The notes under the pieces are model-generated. The model was not told where the DNA came from, ran no database searches, and saw only the letters and a program-made list of their open reading frames with translations. From a virus: DNA of 24,681 nt. Shown here piece by piece: positions 1 through 24,669 of the stretch (position 1 is its first letter; every line of letters starts with the position of its first letter). The DNA is taken from the IMG/VR virus record IMGVR_UViG_3300043543_000361, positions 1 through 24,681 of that record; one strand, given 5' to 3'. A program made the position numbers and the translations under genes.

Positions 1-2776
<2,776 letters not shown>

Positions 2777-2779
2777 GAC

Positions 2780-9268
<6,489 letters not shown>

Positions 9269-9272
<4 letters not shown>

Positions 9273-9671
9273 TGCCGATACTCCTTCGTCCAAATTCTAT
9301 AGATGCCGCCGAGCTGACGATACACGACACCCTGCTCACCCTGCTCGACGAGCGCAAAAGGCTCGATGCGCACGCAGGCAAATACGGCGCCAGTCGCAGC
9401 AAAAAAACTCGAATTGTGCAGCAGAGTATCGATGCGGTCAGCGAGCGGCACAAGCGGCTGATACGAGGGTGTGCGCCCTACGGCCACGATTTTCCACTCG
9501 CCTCGCACGAAAATGCGTTCCGGCCCATTCCCGAACACGTCGGCGGGAGCCAGCGGCGCATAGATGACAAGCGGATACACAGCGGAAGGTGGAGCAAGCG
9601 AGCTATAGATGCCAACCTGCGCCAGCAGCGGATCGCCAGCAAGCGTCGAGTACAGCCAGCGCTCGACGAAT

Positions 9672-9691
<20 letters not shown>
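9269..9691 (-). CDS. Tail completion / tail terminator protein (gp17-like)
   Basis: About 140 residues, between the gp10-like protein and the tube gene. Motifs FVERWLYSTLAGDPLL near the N-terminus, then VYPLVIYAPL and ADRIDTLLHN resemble the tail-terminator/DUF3168-like proteins that cap the tail tube at the head end. It overlaps the preceding gene by 20 bases. The ATG at 9691 directly abuts a GGAGG with no spacer; a GTG two codons later (9685) would have an ideal 6-base spacer, so the true start may be there (138 residues). Family assignment rests on resemblance and order. Confidence 0.65.
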
Positions 9692-10695
<1,004 letters not shown>

Positions 10696-10706
10696 GTCAC
10701 ACTCCT

Positions 10707-11799
<1,093 letters not shown>

Positions 11800-11815
11800 C
11801 TCTCACCTCCCTCCA

Positions 11816-12238
<423 letters not shown>

Positions 12239-12249
12239 GCTCTCCCCTC

Positions 12250-12831
<582 letters not shown>

Positions 12832-12866
12832 TGTAGCGCTCTCCTTTATTGCATGCAAATCGTTTT

Positions 12867-16634
<3,768 letters not shown>

Positions 16635-16638
<4 letters not shown>

Positions 16639-16994
16639 GCGCTCTCCTCCTGCTGCCTGTTCTCGTCCTCGTACACGACGCGCACAACCAGTGCCCCCTC
16701 GTCTCCTCCCAGACTCACGTTATCGCCGTAGCGGTTGCGCCGTCGTCGTGAAAGCCACCAGCGCGCCGTCGCCTCGTCGCCTTCCCGAATTTTTTGGATC
16801 AGCACGCTTTCGGCCAGGTCGTCGATGGCTTCTTCTTCATCGCGCAACATGCGCGAAAGCTCTTCGTCCGCAGCGATAAAATCCCGCACGGCTCCCCACG
16901 AGTGTCCGGTCCGCCGTGCGATCAGGGCAATAACGCCCCCGCTGTTCGGAATCGCTGCTTTTATTTTCGCGCGAGAAAGACGTGGTCGGGTCAT
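16635..16994 (-). CDS. Terminase small subunit
   Basis: A 119-residue protein directly upstream of the large terminase with a 4-base overlap. The N-terminus has a helix-turn-helix-like segment (GGVIALIARRTGHSWGAVRDFI, about residues 19-40), followed by an acidic helix (SRMLRDEEEAIDDLAESVL) and the RRRRNRYG motif common near the end of the oligomerisation core in TerS. It should recognise pac or cos DNA and hand it to TerL. The only purine-rich site, AGGAG, is far upstream (about 19 bases) of the ATG; no other in-frame start is available, so translation initiation may be weak. Confidence 0.85.
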
Positions 16995-17080
16995 GGTATC
17001 TGAGTTAAGCTCACTCCTGCAGCCTGCGAAGCGCAGAACTTACAAGCTGCGGAGCCGTGTATGTCCAGCTGAGTCCATTT

Positions 17081-17302
17081 TCATCTCGCCTGCGGCGCCA
17101 CCATACCCGCCAGTGCGCCAACCGCAACGGAGCCGAGCACAATCACGCTTTCCGGCAGGCTTTTGTCGACATATGCCAGCACCACACCGCCGAGCACCGT
17201 CAGCACACCAAGCGCCGCCAGGGCAACAACAACGATTGTGTAGATTGTGGCAGCGCGAGGGGAGGAAACAACGGGCTCAGGTAAGCTTTGCAATTCGTTC
17301 AT
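17081..17302 (-). CDS. Small two-helix membrane protein (possible holin-like)
   Basis: A 73-residue protein overlapping the nuclease stop by one base (TAATG) with AAGGAG 7 bases upstream. After a polar N-terminus it has two predicted membrane segments, IYTIVVVALAALGVLTVLGGVVLAYV (about 20-45, given here in outline) and ESVIVLGSVAVGALAGMVA (about 51-69), joined by a short charged loop. Size and topology fit small phage holins or membrane anchors, but it lies by the terminase, not beside a lysin. Holin function is only a suggestion. Confidence 0.6.
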   Translation of the reverse strand: MNELQSLPEPVVSSPRAATIYTIVVVALAALGVLTVLGGVVLAYVDKSLPESVIVLGSVAVGALAGMVAPQAR

Positions 17303-17667
17303 TAGAATTCTCCTTTTTCGACACGCTCGATCAGGTTCAACACCATCGCCGCCGCCTCGTAGTCGATCTGGCTTGTCACAAACTCAAAGACGCGCCAGCC
17401 ATCGGCGACGGCGGCATTGATTTTTTCTCGATCTTTAGGAAACGTGGAAGGATGGTTGTGCCTGCCGTATTGCCAGATGCCGCCATGCAGCTCGACCGCC
17501 ACCTTCGTCGCCGGGTGCGCAAGATCAAAACGCCAGCGCCGCTGCGGACAAAAGCGATATTCTCGTTCGAGCTGCGGCCCGTCCAGCAGCCGCCAAAAAA
17601 ACAGGAAGCGATCAGGGAGGGTTGATGCGGCCGAGGATGAGGGATTGGAGGCGGTTTCTTTCTGCAT
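17302..17667 (-). CDS. PD-(D/E)XK nuclease (DUF559/Vsr-like)
   Basis: A 121-residue protein. The frame is open further upstream to 17895, but the LexA box and a promoter occupy 17685-17733, so I use the ATG at 17667, which has GGAG about 10 bases upstream. The core reads EYRFCPQRRWRFDLAHP then KVAVELHGG and HPSTFPKDREKINAA, ending GWRVFEFVTS: an Asp in a beta-strand, a second acidic residue in 'VELHG', then a basic helix and a final strand, as in the very-short-patch-repair/DUF559 fold. It leads the virion operon and precedes terminase, as HNH or Vsr-like nucleases often do, where they help in packaging or genome cutting. Substrate unknown. Confidence 0.75.
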   Translation of the reverse strand: MQKETASNPSSSAASTLPDRFLFFWRLLDGPQLEREYRFCPQRRWRFDLAHPATKVAVELHGGIWQYGRHNHPSTFPKDREKINAAVADGWRVFEFVTSQIDYEAAAMVLNLIERVEKGEF

Positions 17668-17684
17668 TGCTCTTTTTCTCCAAA

Positions 17685-17696
17685 GAACAGATGTTC
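17685..17696. promoter_or_regulatory. LexA / SOS box
   Basis: GAACAGATGTTC exactly fits the GAAC-R-N-R-Y-GTTC core of the Gram-positive (DinR-type) LexA operator. It begins 8 bases downstream of the -10 element of the minus-strand promoter at 17705-17733, so it covers the predicted transcription start. A LexA dimer bound here should block the virion operon until DNA damage. The wider dyad AACAGA-TGT-TCTGTT overlaps it. Confidence 0.7.
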
Positions 17697-17704
17697 TGTT
17701 GAAG

Positions 17705-17733
17705 ATTGTAAAGCATGAAGGGAAACGACGCAA
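17705..17733 (-). promoter_or_regulatory. Promoter of the virion operon
   Basis: On the minus strand TTGCGT (17733-17728), 17-base spacer, TACAAT (17710-17705). Predicted start near 17698, inside the LexA box, leaving about 30 untranslated bases before the nuclease ATG at 17667. Spacing and both hexamers fit sigma-70. Confidence 0.7.
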
Positions 17734-17843
17734 GAGGGAAAAGAAACCGGCTGCGGCAGAGGCAAAAACTGTAGAAAGGAGGAAACAAGAGGCGATTGGG
17801 GAAAAAGCGGGACTTCTGCCGCAGCCTCTCCGAACCCACATCA

Positions 17844-17873
17844 ATTGTAACACGAAGAGGGAGAAAAGTGCAA
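17844..17873 (-). promoter_or_regulatory. Second candidate leftward promoter
   Basis: On the minus strand TTGCAC (17873-17868), 18-base spacer, TACAAT (17849-17844). It would give a leader of about 170 bases through the LexA box region. Its role next to the SOS-linked promoter is unclear. Confidence 0.45.
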
Positions 17874-17885
17874 ACGTGCATCGGA

Positions 17886-17914
17886 TTGACGTCATAAAGT
17901 TTTAGTTTTATACT
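17886..17914 (+). promoter_or_regulatory. Promoter of the rightward accessory operon
   Basis: TTGACG (17886-17891), 17-base spacer, TATACT (17909-17914), predicted start near 17921, 36 bases before the ATG at 17957. It is back to back with the leftward promoters. The intergenic region 17668-17956 otherwise shows no gene. Confidence 0.75.
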
Positions 17915-17956
17915 TCAGGCACGACAAAAAAACATTTTGCACGAAAGGAGCACACA

Positions 17957-18283
<327 letters not shown>

Positions 18284-18285
18284 GG

Positions 18286-18672
18286 ATGGCAGAATGGACG
18301 TTGTTTAAGATGCGCAACGGTCACGACGACGAACCGGTCGTGACCGTTGTCAACGTTCCAGCGGACGTTCCGCAATGGAAGATCCGCCGGGGGCTGAAAC
18401 AACACGGCTACACGAGGGGCTGGGGGACAGATGAACTTTACTATCTTTCCCTCAGCAGCCCCAGGCGGGCACCCCTCGAAATCGACTACAACGACCTGCA
18501 CACCGAGACCCCTTACGTCGCCACCTCTTTACGTATCCCACATCAGCTCCACGAGAAGCTGAGTGCTTTGTCGTATGCGACCGGCGAGTCGATGAACGCT
18601 TTGATCAACGAAGCGATCCGTCTTTTTTTGCTCGATCAAGAGAAAAATGAAACTGATAGCGTTCGATCTTGA
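18286..18672 (+). CDS. Ribbon-helix-helix (Arc/CopG-type) DNA-binding protein
   Basis: A 128-residue protein. Two ATGs are possible; 18280 abuts the GGAGG with no spacer, while 18286 has a 6-base spacer, so I use 18286 (MAEWTLF). The C-terminus (about 78-115) is a ribbon-helix-helix: VATSLRIPHQLHEKLSALS with a beta-strand then 'h..LhekL..la..tg.S~N.LI.eAi' (GESMNALINEAIRLFL). The N-terminal ~65 residues are unrelated to known RHH proteins and are rich in Val, Trp and Gly. A perfect 13-base inverted repeat lies within its first codons and could be its own operator. It overlaps the next gene by 26 bases. Confidence 0.8.
   Translation: MAEWTLFKMRNGHDDEPVVTVVNVPADVPQWKIRRGLKQHGYTRGWGTDELYYLSLSSPRRAPLEIDYNDLHTETPYVATSLRIPHQLHEKLSALSYATGESMNALINEAIRLFLLDQEKNETDSVRS
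18315..18349. repeat. Perfect 13-base inverted repeat in RHH gene
   Basis: CAACGGTCACGAC (18315-18327) and its exact reverse complement GTCGTGACCGTTG (18337-18349), with a 9-base spacer. The stem lies at codons 11-22 of the ribbon-helix-helix gene. It could be an operator for that protein or an mRNA hairpin that limits translation. Confidence 0.8.
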
Positions 18673-19345
18673 AACCTCGCTCGATCTCACAGAGGAAAAC
18701 ACCGCGCCGCCTCTCGCCTGCGCCGCCGTCTGGATCGAGGGCGAGAGCGATGCCCACTTTTTCTACTCTGCCGAAGAAGACGACCCTGCGGCCGAGATGA
18801 GCAAAAGCGACACCATGGCGCTTGTACATTTTTTGCTTGAGTGCACGAGAAGCGGCGACGTGGTCGTGACGTGGAACGGAGCGGCTTTTGATTTTCGCCT
18901 GCTCGCCTCCGCATCGGGGCTACACAAAGAATGCGTAGAGGTGGCGCGCAACCACGTCGATCTGATGTTTCTTGTCGTCTGCGCCCGTGGTCATTTTCTT
19001 TCGCTCGACAAAGCCGCACGAGGATTCGGCCTTGACGGCAAATCCGAGGAGGCGACAGGGAAAGAGGTCCCGGCGCTGTGGCGCAGCGGCGAGACGGCGC
19101 AGGTGTTGCGCTATCTGGCGCAGGACGTGCGCACGACGCTCGACGTTGCGCTGAGGGTGAGGGAAACAAGAAAGCTGCGCTGGCTCAACAGCAAAGGGAA
19201 GAAGAACCAAATCCCCGTCGAATTTCTAACGGTTGAAGAGGCGCTAAGGATGCCCCGGCCTCAGGTGCCGGAATGGCTTAAAAACCCCGTCCGGCGCGAG
19301 GACTTACTTACGTGGATGATGGACGATGAAGAAAAAACAATCTGA
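18647..19345 (+). CDS. DEDDy-type 3'-5' exonuclease (RNase H-like)
   Basis: A 232-residue DnaQ-like nuclease. Exo I is AFDLET with Asp7 and Glu9; exo II is TWNGAAFDFRLL with Asp82; exo III is YLAQD with Tyr156 and Asp160, giving the DEDDy arrangement of PolB-related exonucleases. The C-terminal ~60 residues (KGKKNQIPVEFLTVEEALRM and so on) are outside the core. It starts inside the RHH gene (26-base overlap) with only a weak GAGAAAA site, so coupling is likely, and it overlaps the membrane protein by 20 bases. No polymerase is attached in the window, so it could be a proofreading partner, a recombination exonuclease, or a nuclease against host or rival DNA. Confidence 0.85.
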   Translation: MKLIAFDLETSLDLTEENTAPPLACAAVWIEGESDAHFFYSAEEDDPAAEMSKSDTMALVHFLLECTRSGDVVVTWNGAAFDFRLLASASGLHKECVEVARNHVDLMFLVVCARGHFLSLDKAARGFGLDGKSEEATGKEVPALWRSGETAQVLRYLAQDVRTTLDVALRVRETRKLRWLNSKGKKNQIPVEFLTVEEALRMPRPQVPEWLKNPVRREDLLTWMMDDEEKTI

Positions 19346-19799
19346 GCGCCTCTATCCGCAGCGAACAAAAAACTTTGTCGCCCCAGCCCCTCCAGCACGC
19401 AAAAACGAACGCATCGACGTGCTGCAGGAGAAAATGCCTCCATCGCTGTACGCACCGGTCGAACTCAAAAGCATAGCGCAGAGCGAGATCGACCGGGCGC
19501 TGGGCTTCACGATTGGCACCGCAACGCTTGCGGGCATTGTCGGTCTGGGCGCCGTACTGATTGCCGCCGTAGGCTGGAAGGTTCCATTGATCAGCGTCAC
19601 GGCGTTGACGATCTTCTTCGTCGTTGCGGCGCTGGTATGGCTGAGCGCATGGACTTTACACACGCTCAGCAGCGAAGGGGGGATCGGATTGATGTCCGTA
19701 CTGCTGCAGTATCGCCTGCTGCGCCACGAGCAACGGGCGAGGCTGGAGCGCATCAGATATTTGCTTGAGGAAGAAGACGAGTCAACTACTCCCCCCTAA
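19326..19799 (+). CDS. Two-helix membrane protein with IS-derived C-terminus
   Basis: A 157-residue protein. After a basic, Pro-rich N-terminus (~60 residues) it has two membrane segments, about 61-83 (GFTIGTATLAGIVGLGAVLI) and 87-112 (PLISVTALTIFFVVAALVWL), then a charged cytoplasmic tail (YRLLRHEQRARLERIRYLL). The last codons (...DESTTPP, then TAA at 19797-19799) lie within the right-end hairpin of an IS605-type relic, so the original C-terminus was probably replaced when the element inserted. It overlaps the exonuclease gene by 20 bases. No family is recognised. Membrane topology is inferred from hydrophobicity. Confidence 0.7.
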   Translation: MKKKQSERLYPQRTKNFVAPAPPARKNERIDVLQEKMPPSLYAPVELKSIAQSEIDRALGFTIGTATLAGIVGLGAVLIAAVGWKVPLISVTALTIFFVVAALVWLSAWTLHTLSSEGGIGLMSVLLQYRLLRHEQRARLERIRYLLEEEDESTTPP

Positions 19800-19940
19800 A
19801 GGGGGAAGCTTGTCCCTGGCGCTACGCCGCTGAGGGCGCGTCCGAGACGTGTGGCTGGCTGACAGCAGCCGGCGGGAAATGTTCACCGCCGCGACGTGGT
19901 CTGCGAACCCGGAGTGCCCGCAAGACACACAGGAGAAGGG
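19782..19940 (-). pseudogene. tnpB: Relic of IS605-family tnpB 3' end with right-end hairpin
   Basis: On the minus strand the frame ending at the TGA at 19782-19784 reads PFSCVSCGHSGFADHVAAVN followed by ISRRL. This is the TnpB C-terminal signature: the second CxxC of the zinc ribbon, the RuvC-III Asp (ADxxAAxNI) and a basic helix. The 3' end, AAGCTT then CCCCCT-AA-AGGGGG and AGTAGTTGA, is the usual IS200/IS605 right end, where the omega guide RNA overlaps tnpB. Everything upstream of the Phe at about 19937 is missing, so it is a deletion remnant of about 50 codons. Stems CGGCGG/CCGCCG (19872-19893 region) and GGCTG/CAGCC are retained, so RNA structure may persist. It lies antisense between two phage genes. 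Confidence 0.8.
19792..19805. repeat. Right-end hairpin of IS605-type element
   Basis: CCCCCTAAAGGGGG is an almost perfect palindrome (6-base arms, AA centre). On the minus strand it follows AAGCTT and precedes AGTAGTTGAC, as in IS605 right ends. The TAA stop of the plus-strand membrane gene is inside it. Confidence 0.7.
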
Positions 19941-19949
19941 ATCTTGAAA

Positions 19950-20459
19950 ATGAACCGCACGATTTACACAGAGCTTTTGCGCAGCGAAGCCATCGCTTCC
20001 ACCCCTCCGCCCGAACGCCACACGCCACTGCGCCAGGTGGCGCTGAAGCTGACGCGGCGGGGCGTCATGGCGGCAAAGGCGGAGTTGGCAAACGCTGCGT
20101 TGCTTGCGTTCATAGAAATTCTTTTCGACGTCGATGAAGATCAAAACTATGCCAACATCGACGCCGACGGCCGCATCCTGCTGCCTGCGCCGTGGGGGCG
20201 CAACGGATCCGTGCACTGGGGCTTGCGTCGCAGCGAACAGCGCGCGCTGTCATGGCTGCTGCGCAGGCGGATGGAGACAGAAGAAAATCCGCTGTTCATT
20301 TACGACGACGAGACCCGGAGCTGGTACGTCGGTCGAGGATACGCCAGGCGGTCGGCGCTGGCTTACCTGAAGGCATTCCCAGTGACAGTAGGCGAGTGGC
20401 GGACCGCCTGGCGCGCAACCGGTAGCACCTGGGGCGGGCCGCAGCTGGAAGGAGAGTAG
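19950..20459 (+). CDS. Unknown phage protein, 169 residues
   Basis: Last gene of the rightward operon. I take the ATG at 19950 (MNRTIYTELLRSE); the longer frame from GTG 19896 runs through the tnpB relic and has no ribosome binding site. The AGGAGAAGGG that serves as its ribosome binding site is inside the relic (19931-19940). The protein is soluble, with a helical N-terminal half (QVALKLTRRGVMAAKAELAN) and a C-terminal half with aromatic segments (NPLFIYDDETRSWYVG, LAYLKAFPVTVGEWRTAWRA). No motif is recognised. Function unknown. It is followed by a strong terminator. Confidence 0.65.
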   Translation: MNRTIYTELLRSEAIASTPPPERHTPLRQVALKLTRRGVMAAKAELANAALLAFIEILFDVDEDQNYANIDADGRILLPAPWGRNGSVHWGLRRSEQRALSWLLRRRMETEENPLFIYDDETRSWYVGRGYARRSALAYLKAFPVTVGEWRTAWRATGSTWGGPQLEGE

Positions 20460-20552
20460 AAATAAATAAGCCGTGGGTGTGCAAGGAAGCGGAATGGGGG
20501 GTGAAACGAGCATGAAGATAACGCAGCACGGGGGTGGGCTGGGGTAGAAACG

Positions 20553-20588
20553 AAAAGCCTCGGAGAATTTTTTCTCCGAGGCTTTTTT
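20553..20588. terminator. Bidirectional intrinsic terminator
   Basis: A perfect inverted repeat, AAGCCTCGGAGAA (20555-20567), loop TTTT, TTCTCCGAGGCTT (20572-20584), with A-runs before and T-runs after. It ends the rightward operon and the leftward gene at 20599-20844. Positions 20460-20552 hold no credible gene. Confidence 0.93.
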
Positions 20589-20598
20589 GCTTACGGGA

Positions 20599-20844
<246 letters not shown>

Positions 20845-20858
20845 TTTTGCCTCCTCTC

Positions 20859-20898
20859 AAAAAAAAGCTCCCCCCCTGGGGTTTCCAGGAGGGGGGAG
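20859..20898 (-). terminator. Intrinsic terminator or attenuator between two small genes
   Basis: On the minus strand CTCCCCCC...CCAGG...GGGGGGAG forms a strong hairpin followed by eight T (20866-20859). It ends the 20905-21207 gene. The AGGAGG of the next gene begins four bases later (20855-20850), leaving no room for a separate promoter, so the second gene may depend on read-through. Confidence 0.85.
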
Positions 20899-20904
20899 TA
20901 CATA

Positions 20905-21207
<303 letters not shown>

Positions 21208-21257
21208 GTTTCCTCCTTGCCCCTCCCCCCGGCTCTCAGGGCTTGCCAGGTGTATGG

Positions 21258-21286
21258 TTGACTTATCGCTTGCAACTCTATAATAT
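21258..21286 (+). promoter_or_regulatory. Rightward promoter P1 of the primase gene
   Basis: TTGACT (21258-21263), 17-base spacer, TAATAT (21281-21286). The spacer contains the 12-base operator-like element. Its -10 overlaps that of the leftward promoter, so the two cannot be occupied together. Confidence 0.65.
21263..21274. promoter_or_regulatory. Operator-like element, copy 1
   Basis: TTATCGCTTGCA on the plus strand, TGCAAGCGATAA on the minus. It sits in the spacer of P1 and over the start site of the leftward promoter. The same 12 bases recur exactly at 24670-24681, at the same distance downstream of that promoter's -10. The flank GCTTGCAAC is a partial dyad around TGCA. Confidence 0.6.
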
Positions 21287-21308
21287 CATAATTTTAGCGA
21301 TTTGTCGA
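21280..21308 (-). promoter_or_regulatory. Leftward conserved-type promoter for 20905-21207
   Basis: On the minus strand TCGACA (21308-21303), 17-base spacer, TATTAT (21285-21280) with an extended -10 TG. It is one of three promoters in the window with the same layout. Confidence 0.65.
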
Positions 21309-21327
21309 CAGGCAATTTTGCTTTTTC

Positions 21328-21356
21328 TTGCACAAATTTACGCAAGGGGATAAAAT
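21328..21356 (+). promoter_or_regulatory. Rightward promoter P2 of the primase gene
   Basis: TTGCAC (21328-21333), 17-base spacer, TAAAAT (21351-21356). Predicted start near 21363, about 36 bases before the primase ATG. This region (21208-21398) is AT-rich. Confidence 0.6.
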
Positions 21357-21398
21357 AACCAAAGGCTTTCTATCTCTATTTCCGAGAGCGAGGAGATT

Positions 21399-24125
<2,727 letters not shown>

Positions 24126-24138
24126 CGAAATTGAAAGC

Positions 24139-24176
24139 AAAAAAAGCTCCGGGGAGTGGTCCCCGGAGCTTTTTTT
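24139..24176. terminator. Bidirectional intrinsic terminator after primase
   Basis: AAAAAAAGCTCCGGGG (24139-24154), loop AGTGGT, CCCCGGAGCTTTTTTT (24161-24176): a perfect 16-base stem with A and T runs on both sides. It ends the primase transcript and the leftward gene 24189-24425. Confidence 0.95.
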
Positions 24177-24188
24177 CTACGTTTTTTT

Positions 24189-24425
24189 TTACTTGTTGTA
24201 GTATCGCTGTGATTCTTCAGCGAAGATGATCGCCCGTATGTACTCTCTGATGCGTCGGGCATCGGGCTCTTCGCCCTCCTCTGCGAGCAGGTAAGCGACA
24301 CCCAACCTCCGGAAGATCTCATCACGTTGCTCGTCGCTTAGCCCTGCTGCATCTGAAACTGCAATTTGTACCACTCGCTTTGCGCTCTGAGCTTGGACCG
24401 CTTTCTCCAGGATTGAGAGGTTCAT
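24189..24425 (-). CDS. Small helical protein, unknown
   Basis: A 78-residue protein. The ATG at 24425 (MNLSILEKAV) has AAAGGAG with a 7-base spacer. An in-frame ATG at 24476 would lie upstream of the predicted transcript start (about 24471) and is therefore rejected. The product is almost all helix and charged: LEKAVQAQSAKRVVQIAVSD, then LSDEQRDEIFRRLGVAYLLAE and REYIRAIIFAEES. It may oligomerise or bind nucleic acid, but no family is recognised. It has its own conserved-type promoter and shares the terminator at 24139-24176 with the primase. Confidence 0.65.
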   Translation of the reverse strand: MNLSILEKAVQAQSAKRVVQIAVSDAAGLSDEQRDEIFRRLGVAYLLAEEGEEPDARRIREYIRAIIFAEESQRYYNK

Positions 24426-24477
24426 TTTTCTTCTCCTTTCTTGTTCTGAATTCGTGTTTGTTGTTGTTCTTGACATT

Positions 24478-24506
24478 ATAGTACCATAATTCTACACGTT
24501 TGTCGA
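24478..24506 (-). promoter_or_regulatory. Leftward conserved-type promoter for 24189-24425
   Basis: On the minus strand TCGACA (24506-24501), 17-base spacer, TACTAT (24483-24478) with an extended -10 TG. It matches the 21280-21308 promoter over much of its length (TCGACAAA, then GAATTATGG) but has no operator-like element behind it. Confidence 0.65.
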
Positions 24507-24545
24507 TACCCTGTTTTCACGAATTTTCGTTCGTTTTGCTGAGCT

Positions 24546-24638
24546 TTCCCTTTTTTCGATCGACTGCCGTCGAATGAGCATTATTTGCCACAAGCAAAGG
24601 AGGATCTCGCGACGGTCAAACGAAAAATTGGGTATTGA
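24546..24638 (+). pseudogene. Decayed copy of the primase C-terminus
   Basis: CAT TAT TTG CCA CAA GCA AAG GAG GAT CTC GCG (24579-24611, quoted in codons) translates to HYLPQAKEDLA and runs on to a TGA at 24636-24638. The intact primase ends HYLPQAREELAAAD. Most base changes are at third positions, so the two were once both functional genes. Upstream, CGTCGAATGA (24569-24578) matches CGGCGAATGAAG of the primase with one base lost, a frameshift. Similarity fades before about 24546. No upstream coding part remains. Confidence 0.6.
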
Positions 24639-24664
24639 CAAAAGCAATGAAATCATGGTATTAT
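24635..24664 (+). promoter_or_regulatory. Rightward conserved-type promoter at window edge
   Basis: TTGACA (24635-24640), 18-base spacer, TATTAT (24659-24664) with an extended -10 TG. It overlaps the stop of the primase relic, drives a gene beyond the right edge, and is followed by the operator-like element. Confidence 0.75.
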
Positions 24665-24669
24665 GAAGC

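Noticed and set aside
16995-17080. Short gap between small terminase and membrane protein
   Set aside because: Only a weak 5-base hairpin (CTGCG-AAG-CGCAG) is visible; no promoter, terminator or ORF could be supported.
17668-17895. Longer nuclease reading frame starting near 17895
   Set aside because: The extra N-terminal part covers the LexA box and a good promoter, has no ribosome binding site at its start, and looks like translated noncoding sequence. The ATG at 17667 is well placed.
19800-19950. Group I/II intron or riboswitch as explanation of the structured segment
   Set aside because: No conserved intron core or ligand-binding motif is seen, and the TnpB C-terminal signature plus right-end hairpin explain the segment.
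19782-20216. Minus-strand 144-codon frame containing the TnpB signature
   Set aside because: Only the first ~50 codons from the 3' end resemble TnpB. The upstream part is antisense to the plus-strand gene 19950-20459 and shows no TnpB features, so only the relic is annotated.
20494-20547. Possible 17-codon plus-strand ORF (MGGETSMKITQHGGGLG)
   Set aside because: Too short, low complexity, and only a weak AAGGAA in front; it lies between a stop and a terminator.
24426-24476. Upstream start for the 24189 gene (MSRTTTN...)
   Set aside because: That ATG is next to the -10 and upstream of the predicted transcript start, and it lacks a ribosome binding site. The ATG at 24425 has a strong one.
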